A stretch of DNA of 64,000 bases from Manihot esculenta (lineage: Eukaryota; Streptophyta; Magnoliopsida; Malpighiales; Euphorbiaceae), in assembly GCF_001659605.2 (NCBI RefSeq), contig NC_035162.2, positions 5,351,248 to 5,415,247 of the forward strand, read 5' to 3'. This document shows, in pieces, positions 36,259 through 49,040 of this stretch. The translations under genes were made by a program, and so were the position numbers. The notes below the pieces were generated by a model that ran no database searches, was not told where the DNA came from, and was given only the letters and a program-made list of their open reading frames with translations. Positions within the stretch are counted from its first letter, which is position 1, and each line of letters opens with the position of its first letter.

Positions 36259-37857
36259 TGGTGGTGGAGAAGGAGAAGAAACGAGAGTTGGTGTGAAGAG
36301 GCAAAAATATGATAGTGGACAGATGGTGGGGTGGTTAGAGGCTTGAGCTTGGACTGGTAACAACTGCCTTTGGTTGACTTGGACCTCAGGTTCTCATAGA
36401 TGGAGGGTGTTGGCTGGAAATTGGCGAACCCATGTAACAACACTGGTGGCTTTGGGTCCATATGGCTCTACTTTAGTCCATTGATCCTTTTGTTTTCCCT
36501 GCTTATTTGGGTTTGGTTATTTAAATAATGCATGGGGAAGGGTAGGGTACAAGGTCATCATCAATTTCTTCAACCTAGAAGGAATAAAAATTTAGGGATT
36601 TTTTTTTTAATATCATGAGTTGGCATATACAAGTGTCCATGGCCCGGGGATTGTTGAAATTTGTTGTGTTTGGATACCCAATATATAGACTTTTCCACAC
36701 CCACTGTAACCTACTCAATAAAATTTATACAACTCAATACCTCATATGATAAAATTTCCACTGCGTTAGCATTCCATATAATATTTCTCTCTTTTTTTAA
36801 AAAAAAAAAATCTGATAAAAGTTGAGATAGAGGAACTGTCTTTTATTTTTATATATCACAAGATAAATACTTAACCATTAAATTTAAATAAAATGCCAGA
36901 CTGACAAAAAATAAATCTATTATTTATGCAAGTAATAGGAAGGAAAGAGTCTTTAAGTGACATGAAAGTAAAAGCTTTGCTATGTGCTGTGTTCATTGAA
37001 ATGGTCGTTTGCTGTGCTAATGTATCAAATTTATAAGCTAGAGTTCATGTCATGTTCAGCCCAACAGCTGAAGTATGTATTGGTTGATATTTTTCATGGA
37101 AGCGAAAGCAAAATATTTTTTCAGTAAAAAAAATTAAACAAGTTATAAGAAAAATATTTTTTTCTTTTCAAAATATAAAATCTCTATTAAATTCTAAAAA
37201 TTTTATCAATACCATTAAATTTTTTTAATAACGTTCCGTGGGAAATGAATTTTTTCAAAAGACAATAAAATTGATTAGGTCAAAAAACAATATATTCAAA
37301 TAAAGCATGCTATTACTGAATCATCAGCAATTTTTGAAAATAGTGCTATTTATATTAATTTAGAAAACACATCATTATCATTTATGTCTTCTGATAAAAA
37401 AGTTAAGTTAATATAATTAAATTATCCGAAAAGAAAAGTTAGAAGGCAATACCTAACCAGACAAACTAATTTTGTATTCCCACTCTGATTATTAAATTTG
37501 TGAAGATATAACCACTACATACAAGAACAAATTACTAGTTAAGGAGAATAAAATGTTGGAGGATTCTATTAAAAAAACTTCTACAAAAAAAGAAAATGGG
37601 CAATTTTTTTAATAAATAGTCTAATTAATAAAGGAATAGCATACACTTCTAACATTTTTTTACTGCATATTTATATATATACACCACATTAGAATTTAAA
37701 CTTGTTGTTAAACTAAAATCACTGGTCAATGAGACACTGTTTTAAATTAAAACCCAAGAAGGAAAATTTTCAGCTACAAAATTCTAAGTTACGATTGTTC
37801 CTGATGATCAAAAGGATGCCAAATTCTGTTTGTTTATTCAAACAGAATTTCTTTTCC
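36259..37857. other. Intergenic DNA, no kinase exon present
   Basis: AT-rich, with no sequence matching the membrane-helix microexon or any kinase motif on either strand. This matters because the ectodomain gene at 38193-39018 would need its kinase exons here. Confidence 0.5.
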
Positions 37858-39110
37858 TCGCTAGAATTGAATGGGTCAAATGCCAAACAGTTTTTATCTG
37901 ACTTGACAGAATGAAAAAGGTCCAAAATAATTGGTACACCTTTGAATAATGCCTAATGTCTTGCCATGTCTGACAAGTAATTATAATTAATTATTTAATC
38001 AAACGAATGGTTCAAGCTAACTTTCATTGCAATTCTGGGTGGGTGGATGAAAGAGCACCATACCCAGGTCAAGGATGCCACGCTTACCCGGCAACCAGTT
38101 CAAGGTTAGAACCTAGTAGGGAAGAATGGTTCTAGATGGGTTCATGAGCAGCCGCTTTATCCACTTAAAAGGAAAAAGAAAAGAAGACATACCTGATGAT
38201 TCAGATGGATTATTTGTTGTAGATTCTCTACAACTAAACTGATCAGCAGGCTGATCAGTGCAATAACAAGCAAATGAATTAGTAGTTGTGTTGTAACCAC
38301 ATGTCCCACCGGAAAGTGTACACGTCTCGCAAACGGGATTGTTTGCTTCCCACTGTAATCCGAAACCTTTCTCCAGAGCTATAACCAAATTCTCCTCGGT
38401 TATATTATTCTCTAAAGTCTCAACAGCTGATTGAGTTGCTGGAACGATAACACTATTGTTGCACGACCCCAATAAATTGATTATTGTAGAATTACTCAAG
38501 TCAATGTTCCTTGTCGAGTAAAAACCTTTGCTACTGCTGCCATTTAAGTCACAAGTAAACTGAGTGGAAATCCATGGAATGGTAGTTGGGGTAAAAGACG
38601 TGGAGCAACCATAGTATAAAGTTATATTCCGAATATCATCCGAAGCATAGCTGAAATGGACGAAGTCCAAAGTGGTGTTGATGAGGAGGTTAGGACAGAT
38701 GTCTCCTATATAATCTTTTCTAGCAACCTTAAGATACTTTGCCTGGCTATCGATTTCAAGAACTTGGTAAGTTAAATTCTTGATGGTGATCTCGGCAGCT
38801 TGCTCAGTGCAATTAAGCAAGAAGTTGGGGTTGCCACAATAATCGGGTCGGTTCGAACCCCAGAAAGGATAGCCAATGTTTGTAATATTTCCGCACCGAA
38901 ATGTTGTGCTGCAGTTTTGATATTGCGCATCACTAGCAAGCACAGACGGAGGAGGGCAGAGGAAGACTATAGTAATGATGAAAATCAAAGACAAGGTAAG
39001 GAAGAAATGGGGTTTCATTTGCAGAGAAAGAGGGAGAGTGACGAGAGAAAAAGGAGAGAGCATTTGGAGGTAGCTTACATATAACGGAAGAGGAAGGATA
39101 ACTAATTTGA
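37858..39110 (-). repeat. Segmental duplication, copy 2 (pairs with 17190-18480)
   Basis: Covers the ectodomain exon, its immediate upstream DNA and about 330 bp downstream. Homology to copy 1 stops near 37858, before the position where the microexon and kinase exon lie in copy 1, so the duplication captured only the 5' part of the gene. Confidence 0.88.
38113..39018 (-). CDS. LRK10L ectodomain-only paralogue (possibly secreted)
   Basis: ATG at 39018, equivalent to the start of the full-length paralogue at 18398. The exon 39018-38193 matches that gene over 826 bp without an indel: signal peptide, GUB_WAK domain and terminal Cys block. The splice donor at 38192 is preserved, but no microexon, membrane helix or kinase follows for the next 1.8 kb. 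Read through without splicing, the frame continues to a stop at 38113 and would give about 301 residues with a short hydrophobic-basic tail (SSFLFPFKWIKRLLMN). Roughly twenty substitutions relative to copy 1 without any stop or frameshift argue for recent origin or for constraint. It could be a secreted decoy or co-receptor, or simply a truncated pseudogene. Confidence 0.65.
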   Translation of the reverse strand: MKPHFFLTLSLIFIITIVFLCPPPSVLASDAQYQNCSTTFRCGNITNIGYPFWGSNRPDYCGNPNFLLNCTEQAAEITIKNLTYQVLEIDSQAKYLKVARKDYIGDICPNLLINTTLDFVHFSYASDDIRNITLYYGCSTSFTPTTIPWISTQFTCDLNGSSSKGFYSTRNIDLSNSTIINLLGSCNNSVIVPATQSAVETLENNITEENLVIALEKGFGLQWEANNPVCETCTLSGGTCGYNTTTNSFACYCTDQPADQFSCRESTTNNPSESSGMSSFLFPFKWIKRLLMNPSRTILPY

Positions 39111-39255
39111 CAAAATAACAATAATATAATGGCAGAAGGGCTGCAAATTCACATGTAAAATAATGAAGTCGGCTGCATTTGACCAAGCTAATTAAGGTTG
39201 TGAAATTAGTCAAGGAACCTTCTATTGGAAAGACTGAAATGGCGGTCAAAACCAA

Positions 39256-40885
39256 TTCAGTTGATACACAAATTGGAAATAATAGTTGTGCTGGTGACTA
39301 GTCACCTTATTTGTAACCTTTTGTCGTAGGAATAATCAAAAGTTAGCTACAGAACTCGACCGCTACGCGGAAGCTATGGCGCATTGAGCTTCTTGAAGTC
39401 AATAGAAAAAACACACACATTTTAGAAAATTAATAAAGTGATAAATTAAAATTAAAATTAATAAAGTGATAAATTAATAAAGCGAACAATCAAAGCCTTC
39501 AAACTTATGAGACATATTTATATATATATATATTTTTTATTTCAAATTATAAATCACTCTATTTTTTAATATATTAATTTATTCATTAACTTTTTAATAT
39601 ATTCCGCTTATATGAAATGAAAAATAAAATTTATTAATTTTAAAAATTAGTGATATGTAATTAAAAAAGATTATAAAATTATTAAATATATATAAATAAT
39701 AAATAAATAAATTTATTTTTGTGGGATTGGAAGGAGTAATATGTTTACGACTCCTACCCAAGGCAATTAACAAAAACCTCTACGTTATCAGAACTCATAC
39801 ACTATATGTTCTACCCGTGCAAGTAATAACTTTTATTTGTTGTCAAAAGCTTTGGCAGGTAGAAGGTAACATAAAAAAATGATATAATTAATATTCAAGT
39901 TAAGAATTATTATATGTAATATAATTTTATATTAATATTATTATCAGTTTAATGCTAATATTATATGGGTAAGTACCCATCCAAATTTCAAGTTCCGAAG
40001 GTATTTGACGAATTGCCTGCCTCTGTCTATATAAGCATGACAAATATTTTAGTTAAAAAAATAATAATAAACGAGCACTAAAATGAAGTTGTGTAGGGTT
40101 GAAGTAATTCATAAACCGTCACATTGGCAAACCTTGAGTTAGAAGGGAAAAGTAGGCCTTTTCATGGTGCGAAAGTGACAAGTATTTGCAAAACCTAATG
40201 CCAAATTGATCACTAGTACTTGTAGAGGAAAGGTATCCCATTGCAGTCAGGTGTTGATCAGCTTGTAGCAAATGAATGAGACATTGGCTTTAGCTACAAG
40301 GCACATAACAGGCCTGGAAGAACTTGACGTCGCAGTGGGTCGATCATTGTAAAAAAAAAAACAAATTCATTTGTAGTCCTAATGAATCCATAAACTCCAA
40401 CCAGAATGAATGTAATTTATTGTTCTCTAAGGTCCCACCCTTTCTTTCCGGAATGCAACTTTTATAAGGAGTCCATGTTCTATCTGCTAGCTAGTTTAAA
40501 CATGTTATTTGACCTTTGCTATAGGTGTTAATTAATGAGTTGAAGGGTATTGGCAGTGGATAATTTTCCTAGTCAACAACAAGGAAAACGCTTGGCTTTG
40601 CCCAAGTTAGCACCAAACCAGAAACAAGTTTTTCTCTGGTGTGCTACACATTTGACAAAACGAGCTACCAAAATTTCTTATGACTAGTTGGTGTGATAGC
40701 GACCTCATTGAAAACAATTTAACAACTATCATTTAGCAATGGAGGGGTGACCGTTGCTTCTGCCTAAATATAAATATGCGTCATTAATTTGGTCTAGTTC
40801 CGCAGTCTGAATCTCCGCAATAGTCTCAATAAAATAAAAGCAAATAAAGAAAACTATAAATAAACTGGTGAAGTGTGAACATCAA
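39256..40885. other. Intergenic DNA, no kinase exon present
   Basis: AT-rich to about 39960, then mixed. No microexon-like or kinase-like sequence was seen on either strand, which leaves the ectodomain gene at 40886-41707 without a kinase. Confidence 0.45.
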
Positions 40886-41707
40886 TCAAGCAGCCATTTT
40901 TTGAGTTGTATTATACATACCTGGAGTGGCAAGAACGCCGTCCGGTGAAGAAGGGCATGTTTTTGTCGCTATAAGTTGATCGGGGCAATAGCAAGTTGTT
41001 TCATTAGATAGCAAGTAACCACAAACTCCCTGGGATCTGATGCAATTGGAGCATGCAGTGTCATCCACTTTCCATTTCACCTGGAATCCTTGTTTTAAGC
41101 TTTCTTCCAAAATTGACAAATTGATCACTGCAGATGTCAATACCATTTCAGAAACCGGCACAACGATGCTGCGATAACATAATCCAGGCCCAACGGCATC
41201 CGTTACGGCATAACCGTTTTGAGACCCTGTCCCTGTCCCAGTTACGAGGCAAGTGAATAGTGCTGGGACTCCTAAAAGAGCAGGAATCGTGCAACCATAA
41301 ATAATTGTCAGATTCTTGTAACCAGGAGCATACTCTAAAAGCTGAGGATCAAGCGTGGTGTTCATGAACTGTGGTTTACAGATTCCATCTGTGTAATCCT
41401 GTCTTGCTATCCTCAGACTTTGACCATTCTCGTCGATTTCGAGAACACGGTACACTACACCATTGATCTGTATTGTGGGGTTATCATTCTCACACTTAAG
41501 CTCCAAGCCAGGATTTCCACAGAAATCTGGTCTTTCATTTCCCCAGAAAGGAAAATCAGCGGTGATATTTCCGCACACGAACTGAGCAGTACTGCAGGAA
41601 GCGTAGAACTCAGAGTTGCTCAAACACCAGGGTATTGAAAGGGAAAAGAAGAGCAGGGAAACTGAAAACAAAAGAGAAGGAGAGAATGGGAAAGGTGAAG
41701 AATTCAT
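40886..41707 (-). CDS. Second LRK10L ectodomain-only gene
   Basis: ATG at 41707, with a signal peptide (LLFSVSLLFFSLSIPWCLS). The GUB_WAK ectodomain (CSTAQFVCGNITADFPFWGNERPDFCGNP) and the C-terminal Cys block (CSNCIRSQGVCGY...CYCPD) are complete. The family splice donor is conserved at the expected position (ATPG then GTATGT, 40921/40920), but no downstream exon is seen before the next paralogue. Unspliced, the frame ends at 40886 and gives 273 residues. It is clearly diverged from the 38193 copy, so ectodomain-only status probably arose independently here. No internal stop or frameshift is present over 787 bp. A secreted glycoprotein is possible. Confidence 0.65.
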   Translation of the reverse strand: MNSSPFPFSPSLLFSVSLLFFSLSIPWCLSNSEFYASCSTAQFVCGNITADFPFWGNERPDFCGNPGLELKCENDNPTIQINGVVYRVLEIDENGQSLRIARQDYTDGICKPQFMNTTLDPQLLEYAPGYKNLTIIYGCTIPALLGVPALFTCLVTGTGTGSQNGYAVTDAVGPGLCYRSIVVPVSEMVLTSAVINLSILEESLKQGFQVKWKVDDTACSNCIRSQGVCGYLLSNETTCYCPDQLIATKTCPSSPDGVLATPGMYNTTQKMAA

Positions 41708-42293
41708 TTCAGGCCTGAAATGGAGATAACAGAGATGAGTGAGCTAAAGTCTGGTTGCTTCAACTTTCAGGATATATAGAAAGAGCACAGTATTTTATTG
41801 GGCATTAAAACGTACGTTGATAAAGATTGATAGAAAATATATTTGAAGCTTGAGATCACCGAATGCTTCGTTGACTACAAATACCTGTAACCATATTTTT
41901 TCGCCAAACTTTAACCCTTGAAGGAAATGGAGAACTTAAAGATAAAAGGAAAAGAACTTAAATTTTCTAATTTTTTTTTATTTGAACAACAAATAAAAAT
42001 AAAAATAAAAAGAAAAGAGAAAAATGAGGGGAAAGAGAGAAATGGAAGAAAATTGAGATAGTTATATATTATTCATATTACAATTACTTACAAACATAAG
42101 AACAAAATTACAACTCACAACAATTAAATAATTATATTATGAGAGAAATTTTATTTCTCCATTAATTATAGCAAAGTATTCAAACAGTAGAAAATAAATT
42201 TAATTTCTCTTATATCCCAAAAAATTCTACACTTTTAATTTATTGTAATTATACTATATATATATATATGGGAAAATTTTAATTAATATAAAA

Positions 42294-42330
<37 letters not shown>

Positions 42331-43494
42331 CCGATTCAATATAAGCTAAATGGTGTGTGCATGTCCAATTATAAAATTTTATGACAGAAAATAATCCATT
42401 CACTTTTATTATAAAAATATAATTAAAAATGATCAAAATAACTTTTTAATACACTTTTCTTTTCATTTAAAATAATTAATAAATTAAGCTAACTATATAT
42501 ATATTCTTCTTAATCTTTATTCATAGTCGATGTGGGAATTCTTTCCCACCAAGCTATGCTGGGCTTTATATAAAAATAGCACAAACGATTGTCTTTCTCC
42601 AAAAAAGGTTCCCTCAACTCTCTCGAAAACGAGCTGATCGAGTAATCTCAGGAGAAATTATGCCCAAAACCAATGTAAACCTAGCACTTTAGAATTTGCA
42701 TGTTTTATAGAATTTATGAAAACGATTGCCTAGAAGGTCCTCCACATCCTATGGTGTTGGTTAAATTAAATGTTCATAGTTAAATAAGCACTAAATATTT
42801 ATAAACTAATTTTAAATATTCTCTAATTTTTTAGCTATAAGAAATAATAAAATAGCTTGTACATTAAAAAAACATTATGAAGGTTTTTTTCTTTTTTGGG
42901 ATTGAAAAAGTTTGTGGGGTTAATTGTTCAACCTTTACTCAATCGTTATATAATTGTTTTCCTTCTTAATTAATAAAAACAGCATTTTCTATCAAAACGA
43001 TTCTTAAATAAATTACTCTTGCTCCTATTATTAATTAGGGGTTGATTCTTTTATTATTGAACATGATAATCATGCTTCTATAATTTTAACTATTAATTAT
43101 TTATTAAGATTTATTTTTGGTATTTAATCTACACTTAAATTAATAATTATAATTTTAAAAGAGTTCAACTGCTCATAAAATAGAATGTGAAGATAATATG
43201 TATATATGAGTAGGTGGATAAGCTATCCTAAAAAAATATTCTTAATTGATTTACGTGGATCCTATCCCATATCGATAAATTAAAAATTAAATAATTTAAT
43301 TAATTATTTTGAGCCATGTAATTAACAAGCTTTCATAATTATAAACACTGATGTCTTGCTCATATTGAGCACAGGAGAAGGAAGCAGGGACGAGAAGATG
43401 TTTTACACATCATCATCCATATCATGTGAAAAGAAATGGAATCCCAGGGGACTCCTGTGACCTGTGATGTGATGAATATCTGAAAAGGGACACA
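41708..43494. other. Intergenic AT-rich DNA with (TA)n microsatellites
   Basis: (TA)n tracts occur at about 42254-42268 and 42298-42328. The region is otherwise mostly A/T with no coding signal. 43380-43494 is probably the 3' untranslated region of the amidotransferase gene. Confidence 0.45.
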
Positions 43495-45056
43495 TCAAGA
43501 AGCAATCTCACTGACAAAGCCATTTAGCTTTCTTTCCAGGACTTCAGAGCAAATCTGGCCCATCATATGGTAGAAAGACAAGAGATCTGATAATTTCTCA
43601 ACCGACATTTTTCCCATCGCATTTTTTGCTTGTTTTTCACTTTCCTCATTCAACTTTAATCTCTCAATGTAGGATCCACCATTCCTCACTGTTGCTCCTA
43701 TCTGCTTTAGCCTGTTCTCTTGTTGGAAGCTGAAGGCTGTGTTGGACTGCAATGATCAATTAATAAATTAAGGGACACGTTTTATTATATACGCATAGAG
43801 AGAGAGAGAACTTCATCGAATTAATTTATATACCTCCAGAAACTCTGCTCCAGCTTTCAGCTCTGATTCTTTTGACGGGTGCAGCTCTTGTCCAGTAGCG
43901 TACATATTTCTTGCAAGTGAGAAACTCCGCAGAATAACTTTTCTTTTATTCTCCATTTCTTGATTTAACTTTATAGGCTTTGGCACTGATGCACTGCTGT
44001 TAAGCTTCTTCTGATAGGCAATTACCGCCTTCACAAATTCCTGCATATATATATATATTCATGTTACCCCCAAAACCATTGTCGACTAATTAATATTACA
44101 TTAATTTATTAAATCATGTCATATATACAAAAACATCGAATTGGATACCTGATAAGCCTTTGGGCATCCTGGATAATCAAATTGATCAGTGTCAGGCTGC
44201 CTCATGCGCTCCGGATGAAATTGGAGTCCCATTATGAACTTACCCTCTTCAGGATTATAGGCATCTGGATCATAAAACCCTTCAATCAATCCATCAGGTG
44301 CATATGCCATAGGCACAAATCTCTTGGCCAACCTCTTGACGCCTTGGTGGTGGTAACTATTAACGGAAATCTCCATTTTACCCTCTTCCAGAGAATCCTT
44401 GAACCAGTGGTGCAGAGGGCTGCTCTCAACTACCTTAACCACGTGTCTGTGCCCATCGTAATTATCATAATCAATGTGCTTCACTCGTTGGGACTCCAAG
44501 CACTTGTTTGATATCTCCTTTTCTATATCCACATAAAGGGTACCCCCGCATGCAACATTTAGGACCTGTGAACCCCTGCAAATTCCCAAGTAAGGGATGT
44601 TTCGTTCCAGGCAAAGTTTAGCAAGCCTTAATTCGATTGAATCCTTCTCTTTGTCAATAGCTGTATCGCTTGCGTGCAGCCTCCTGATTTCTTCCAACTC
44701 TTCTGGTGAAAGATCAGTTGATTCAGCTTCATACAGAGATGGATCAATATCTTCTCCTTCACAAAGAAGAACACCATGGATCGGCTCGAAACTGTCCAGC
44801 AACATATGCACCCCATTAACACGCGGCACGATGACTGGTACGGCACCATAGCCTACTATAAGATCAAGATGATATTCACCTGAAAGTTTATACAGAGAAT
44901 TCATAATGGTTATTTACTGTACGTTTAAATACAGAAAAGGGAGATTTCAAAATGGAAAATCAACCTACCCACAAAATCTACGAACTTGTTCTTGCGAACG
45001 CTACGTCTAGAGACGATAAGGACACGAGGGAGGATGACAGAGAGATCGGAAGCCAT
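43495..45056 (-). CDS. GAT1_2.1: Class I glutamine amidotransferase-like protein (GAT1_2.1 type)
   Basis: Four exons: 45056-44969, 44879-44149, 44040-43834 and 43746-43495, giving 425 residues with phases intact. The start [18 protein letters not shown] and the segment [12 protein letters not shown]...[15 protein letters not shown] match Arabidopsis GAT1_2.1. The catalytic triad is visible: Cys in [10 protein letters not shown], His and Glu in LQFHPERM. The fold is that of peptidase C26/gamma-glutamyl hydrolases, without a synthase partner. The Arabidopsis protein is linked to nitrogen status, stress and shoot branching. A C-terminal extension of about 150 residues after the amidotransferase domain (Lys/Glu-rich, helical) is normal for this clade. 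Neighbours are unrelated. Confidence 0.93.
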
Positions 45057-45160
45057 GAAAGTGAAGAAAGTAAAAGATGGATCTATGGAGGATGGAGAAT
45101 TACTTGAGTAGAGATGGATCCAAGCCTAATGAGTTATTTTGCATTAATCTTTTCTGTCGC

Positions 45161-45168
45161 TATTTATA
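45161..45168 (-). promoter_or_regulatory. TATA box of the GAT1_2.1-type gene
   Basis: TATAAATA on the minus strand, about 105 bp upstream of the ATG at 45056, in otherwise less AT-rich sequence. Position and sequence fit a plant core promoter. Confidence 0.6.
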
Positions 45169-45233
45169 CGCTACAAATAGAGGAAGATAAAGCTCACAAG
45201 CTGTCTATGCTCTAGAAAGAGGGGGGGGTGAGA

Positions 45234-45239
45234 CACGTG
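45234..45239. promoter_or_regulatory. G-box (CACGTG)
   Basis: ACACGTGC lies about 66 bp upstream of the TATA box of the amidotransferase gene. Palindromic G-boxes bind bZIP and bHLH factors, including PIFs and ABFs; light or stress control is inferred. Confidence 0.5.
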
Positions 45240-46869
45240 CATAAAGTCCAGTCCTGGCGCCGCGTAGATTTCATATTTCCAATAACTAGGGTTTAGTAGA
45301 CACGATTAAACATTTCATAAAAGGCTTTTCTTTTTCTTTTTTAGGAGAAATTTCATAAAAATTAGTTAGTGGTTTTAATACATACCTATCATCTCCTAAT
45401 CATAACCCCAAAAAAAGAAAGTATTGGTAGCTATATGATCACATCAGCATGCATATTTATCTTATTCAGTATGAGTTAGTTTCCCTTCTAATTTTAGATT
45501 TACTAATTTTTAATTTAATTAATTTCTAATTTATTAATTATATTTTTTAATTAATTATATATATATATATAATTTATAGTAGTATTATAGAGAGAGAGTA
45601 CTCAATTTGAAATGTTAGCTTTAAAATAACAACGTATGCGCTTACGATAAGCCACACCGGTGGGTGATTAGATCAAGCAATTAAGGAGAGGATGTTATAT
45701 TGACAGTGAAAAATTAGGGTAATATTCATAGGAATTTTGGCGGCGTGCTATTACACATTTATCGTATGATTAGAGTGAGAGATGACAGGGAAAAAAAAAA
45801 AAGTAAAATTGGATTACAGCTAAATAATAGCTTGGAAATTAAGTAATAAAAAGAGATTAGTGAGCAAAGTGTTAATCTCGTGGAGGCATATCTAAGACGG
45901 GTCAATGCTGAGGAGGAGATGACTTGGGAATGCTTTAATTTGGATCACTAATGACGTGGCTCAGTTAGCCAGTGCTCTACTTGGTGGCGCAGTTGTCCAC
46001 TTTTTCCAGACTATTCCGGTGAGCCCAGCTAGGATTACAAATGGAATCATTTCTCTGTTTTATAAATAATGAATGCACTGCCATTAGCCGACACAATTGA
46101 ACTACCTGCTTTTAAAATTATGAATAAATTATTTCATCCATTTTTGGGTAGTACTCGAATTCAAAAAAAAGAAACAGGATATGGTTTCCCTATGAATCTT
46201 TGAAAGAAAATTAATTAATACAGAAAAATAAATGATGATTTGAGGAATGAAATCATCCAACGCTCAAAAAAGTTAATAAATATTAAAATACTAATAAAAT
46301 TAATAATTTTATTTGTAATTTTACTAATTATTCTTATTTTATTTTTAATTAAATATGCAAATTTTGAGTTTATTAAATTGATTTTTTATTGAATTATGAA
46401 ATAAAAATATTAAATAAATAAATTTAGTTTATCCATTAATGAGTTGAGCACAAACAATAGCCTTTTATATAGAGAATAACCAAACAAACAAATAATTTCA
46501 ACTATAAAATCAATCTTATTAAAATTTAATTGGCAGTGAAAAGTTACATGAGTGATTGACATTTAACGATGGATTTTTATAAAAATAAAAATTAAAAAAA
46601 TTAATCAAATAAATAAATAATAGAATGCAACACTATAGTGGTGACTTTTTAAACCAATTAATTATTTTATATTTGACTCTTATTAATAAATTATTATAAA
46701 ATGGTAAACTTTATATTTCATATTTTGACTTTCAAATGTGATAATGATTACGTGTTTTTTTTTACATGATTTAAAATTACTTTAATATAAAATATTAAAA
46801 TTTTATTTTAATTATAATAAAATTAAAATATAATAAAATAAAATTTAAAATCATCGATGAATCGAATAA

Positions 46870-47235
46870 ACGGAAAATTAAAATTTTAATATTTATAAAA
46901 ATTAAATTTAATTAATTTTAATTAAAAATTTAATTAAATCAGTTAAGCTGATTTGATTCAATTTAGTTTGATTCAATTTAATCGATTTTAATTTTAATTT
47001 TTTTTATTTTTTATACTTTATTTTTAATATTTTAAAATTTAATTAAAATATTTTTAATTTTAATATAATTTAATATTTTCATATTATTAAAAATAATATA
47101 TTATTATTATTAATCGGTTCACTTTAATTTTTTTATTTAAAATTAAATTAAATTAAAATAAATAAAAAAATTAAATTAAAAATTTTAATTAATTTAATTT
47201 GATTGATTTTTTTAATTTAATGCTCACCCAAAATA
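46870..47235. repeat. Dispersed AT-rich repeat, decayed copy (related to 48570-49040)
   Basis: Contains iterations of TTGATTCAATTTA, AATCGATTTTAATTT and AATCGGTTCACT and ends in GCTCACCC, like the copy at 48570-49040, which ends in GATCACCCC. It is degenerate; the relation is inferred from shared end and core motifs. Confidence 0.4.
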
Positions 47236-48569
47236 AGATAGGATTTATGTGTTTCCTATTATACACAAAAAAATAAAATGTTTCAATAAAAAAAAACATT
47301 TTTTTTCACGGTGGAATTTATGTTAAGCTTCGTGTATTATTTAATTTCGTGTTGGGAAGTTGGAATGAAATTATGAATGTGGAGGTCCAATGAATAAAGA
47401 CTAGTGGGTTGAGCAATTTCGAGAGTTGACTTTAGGGGTTGCTGAATGCTGAAGCTTATTCTGGGGAGGTGAGCTCTGACGAGTCACATGACTCCTCAAC
47501 ACTCCGAGAGTTGTTTAATTGTTTCACTTCAAAAGTAGATGCATCCCATGCAGCAGAAAGCAGAGCATTCATAATTCACCTACGTGGACTCTTCTCAATG
47601 CAACGTGTCTCTCCATTTCCCATGTGTCATCCAGCTTGGCCAGATTTGTAATTTAAATTTGTAATAGCTTTTAAATAATTTTTATTCACTTTATTTCTCA
47701 TATATTTAAAAAAAATAAATAATTATTTATTTTTTAATTATATTTATTTTTATTAAATATTAAAAAATATTTTAAATGTTTACTTAAAAAATAAATAATT
47801 ATTATTTACTTTATTTTTTATATTATAATAATATAAAAATTAACTACTATAATTTTATTTTATTTTTAAAATAATTTTTAATATTTAATAAAATTTAATA
47901 TTATATTATTTTTAAATATATATTATATTATATTATGAATTATAAATAAATTATATTTTAATTTTTAATTTTTAATATAATTAATGTATTGATTCTTATA
48001 TTTTAAAATCAAATATTTAAATTTTTATATAATTAATTTATCCAAATTAAATATATTTACACCCATAATTTCATAAAAATAAATATTTTAAATATTAAAA
48101 ATATGCTTATGAATACTAATTATTTTTAATATATATAAATAATTTTATATTATATAAATTATATTTTGATCACTAAATTTTAACGTGATTAATAAATTAT
48201 TTTTTATATTTTAAAAATTAAATTTAAATATTAATTGATGGTATTTAAAAATAGCTGAAATTATAAATATTTTTTTAAAATTTTAAAATTATAAATATTA
48301 AGGTATTTTAATAAATAAAAATTAAAAAATAAAAAAATTAAAAATTAGTTAAATGATATATTATAAATAACAGTTAACAGGAATTTAAATATTTTAAAAT
48401 AAAAAGTATATTATTTTAAAAAAAATCAAATGCACTCTACATCATATTAAATTAGAAAATAAAAAAAATATAAAATTAAAATATTTAAATTATAATAAAT
48501 AATATATTAATTATAAAAAAAATTTAAATATTTATTTTAAAACATACGAGGACCCTAATACATACGAGG

Positions 48570-49040
48570 ACCAATTAGGACTGAGCAGTATTTAGTTTAA
48601 ACTGAAAAAATTAAACGAACCGAATTAATTTTAAATTTTGGTTCGATTTTTTATTTAATTCAGTTCGGTTAGGGTTTTAATTTTAAAAATTTCAATTATT
48701 TCAGTTTGATTCAGTTTTGATCAAAAAAGAATCGAAAAAAACCGAACCGAACCGATTAGTGATAATAATATATTATTTTCAATAATATAGAGAAATTAAA
48801 TTATATTGAAAGTAAAATATTTTAATTAAATTTTAAAATATTAAAAATAAAGTGTAAAAAATAAAAAATTATTAAAAATCGAAACTGATCAAATCGAATC
48901 GAATCAGACCGGTTCAGTTTGATTCGATTCCTGATCAAAATCGGTTCGATTCGATTTTTATAAATATTAAAATTTCAATTTTCGGTTTATTCAGTTCGGT
49001 TTGATTTTAAATCAAACCGATCGAATGATCACCCCTAGGC
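48570..49040. repeat. AACCGAACCGAT-type dispersed repeat with inverted organisation
   Basis: Left part: GAACCGAATT...GGTTCGATTTTT...TTCAGTTCGGTTAGGG. Right part: TCGAATCAGACCGGTTCAGTTTGATTCGATTCC...TTCGGTTTATTCAGTTCGGTTTGATTTT...GATCACCCC. Forward and complementary AACCGAAC/GGTTCGGTT motifs are interspersed around an AT-rich core. This resembles a non-autonomous plant repeat with no coding capacity. Confidence 0.55.

Noticed and set aside
47439..47651. 70-codon frame in a balanced-composition island, with GAGTCACATGACTC nearby
   Set aside because: No recognisable domain, splice partner or promoter; could be a repeat fragment.
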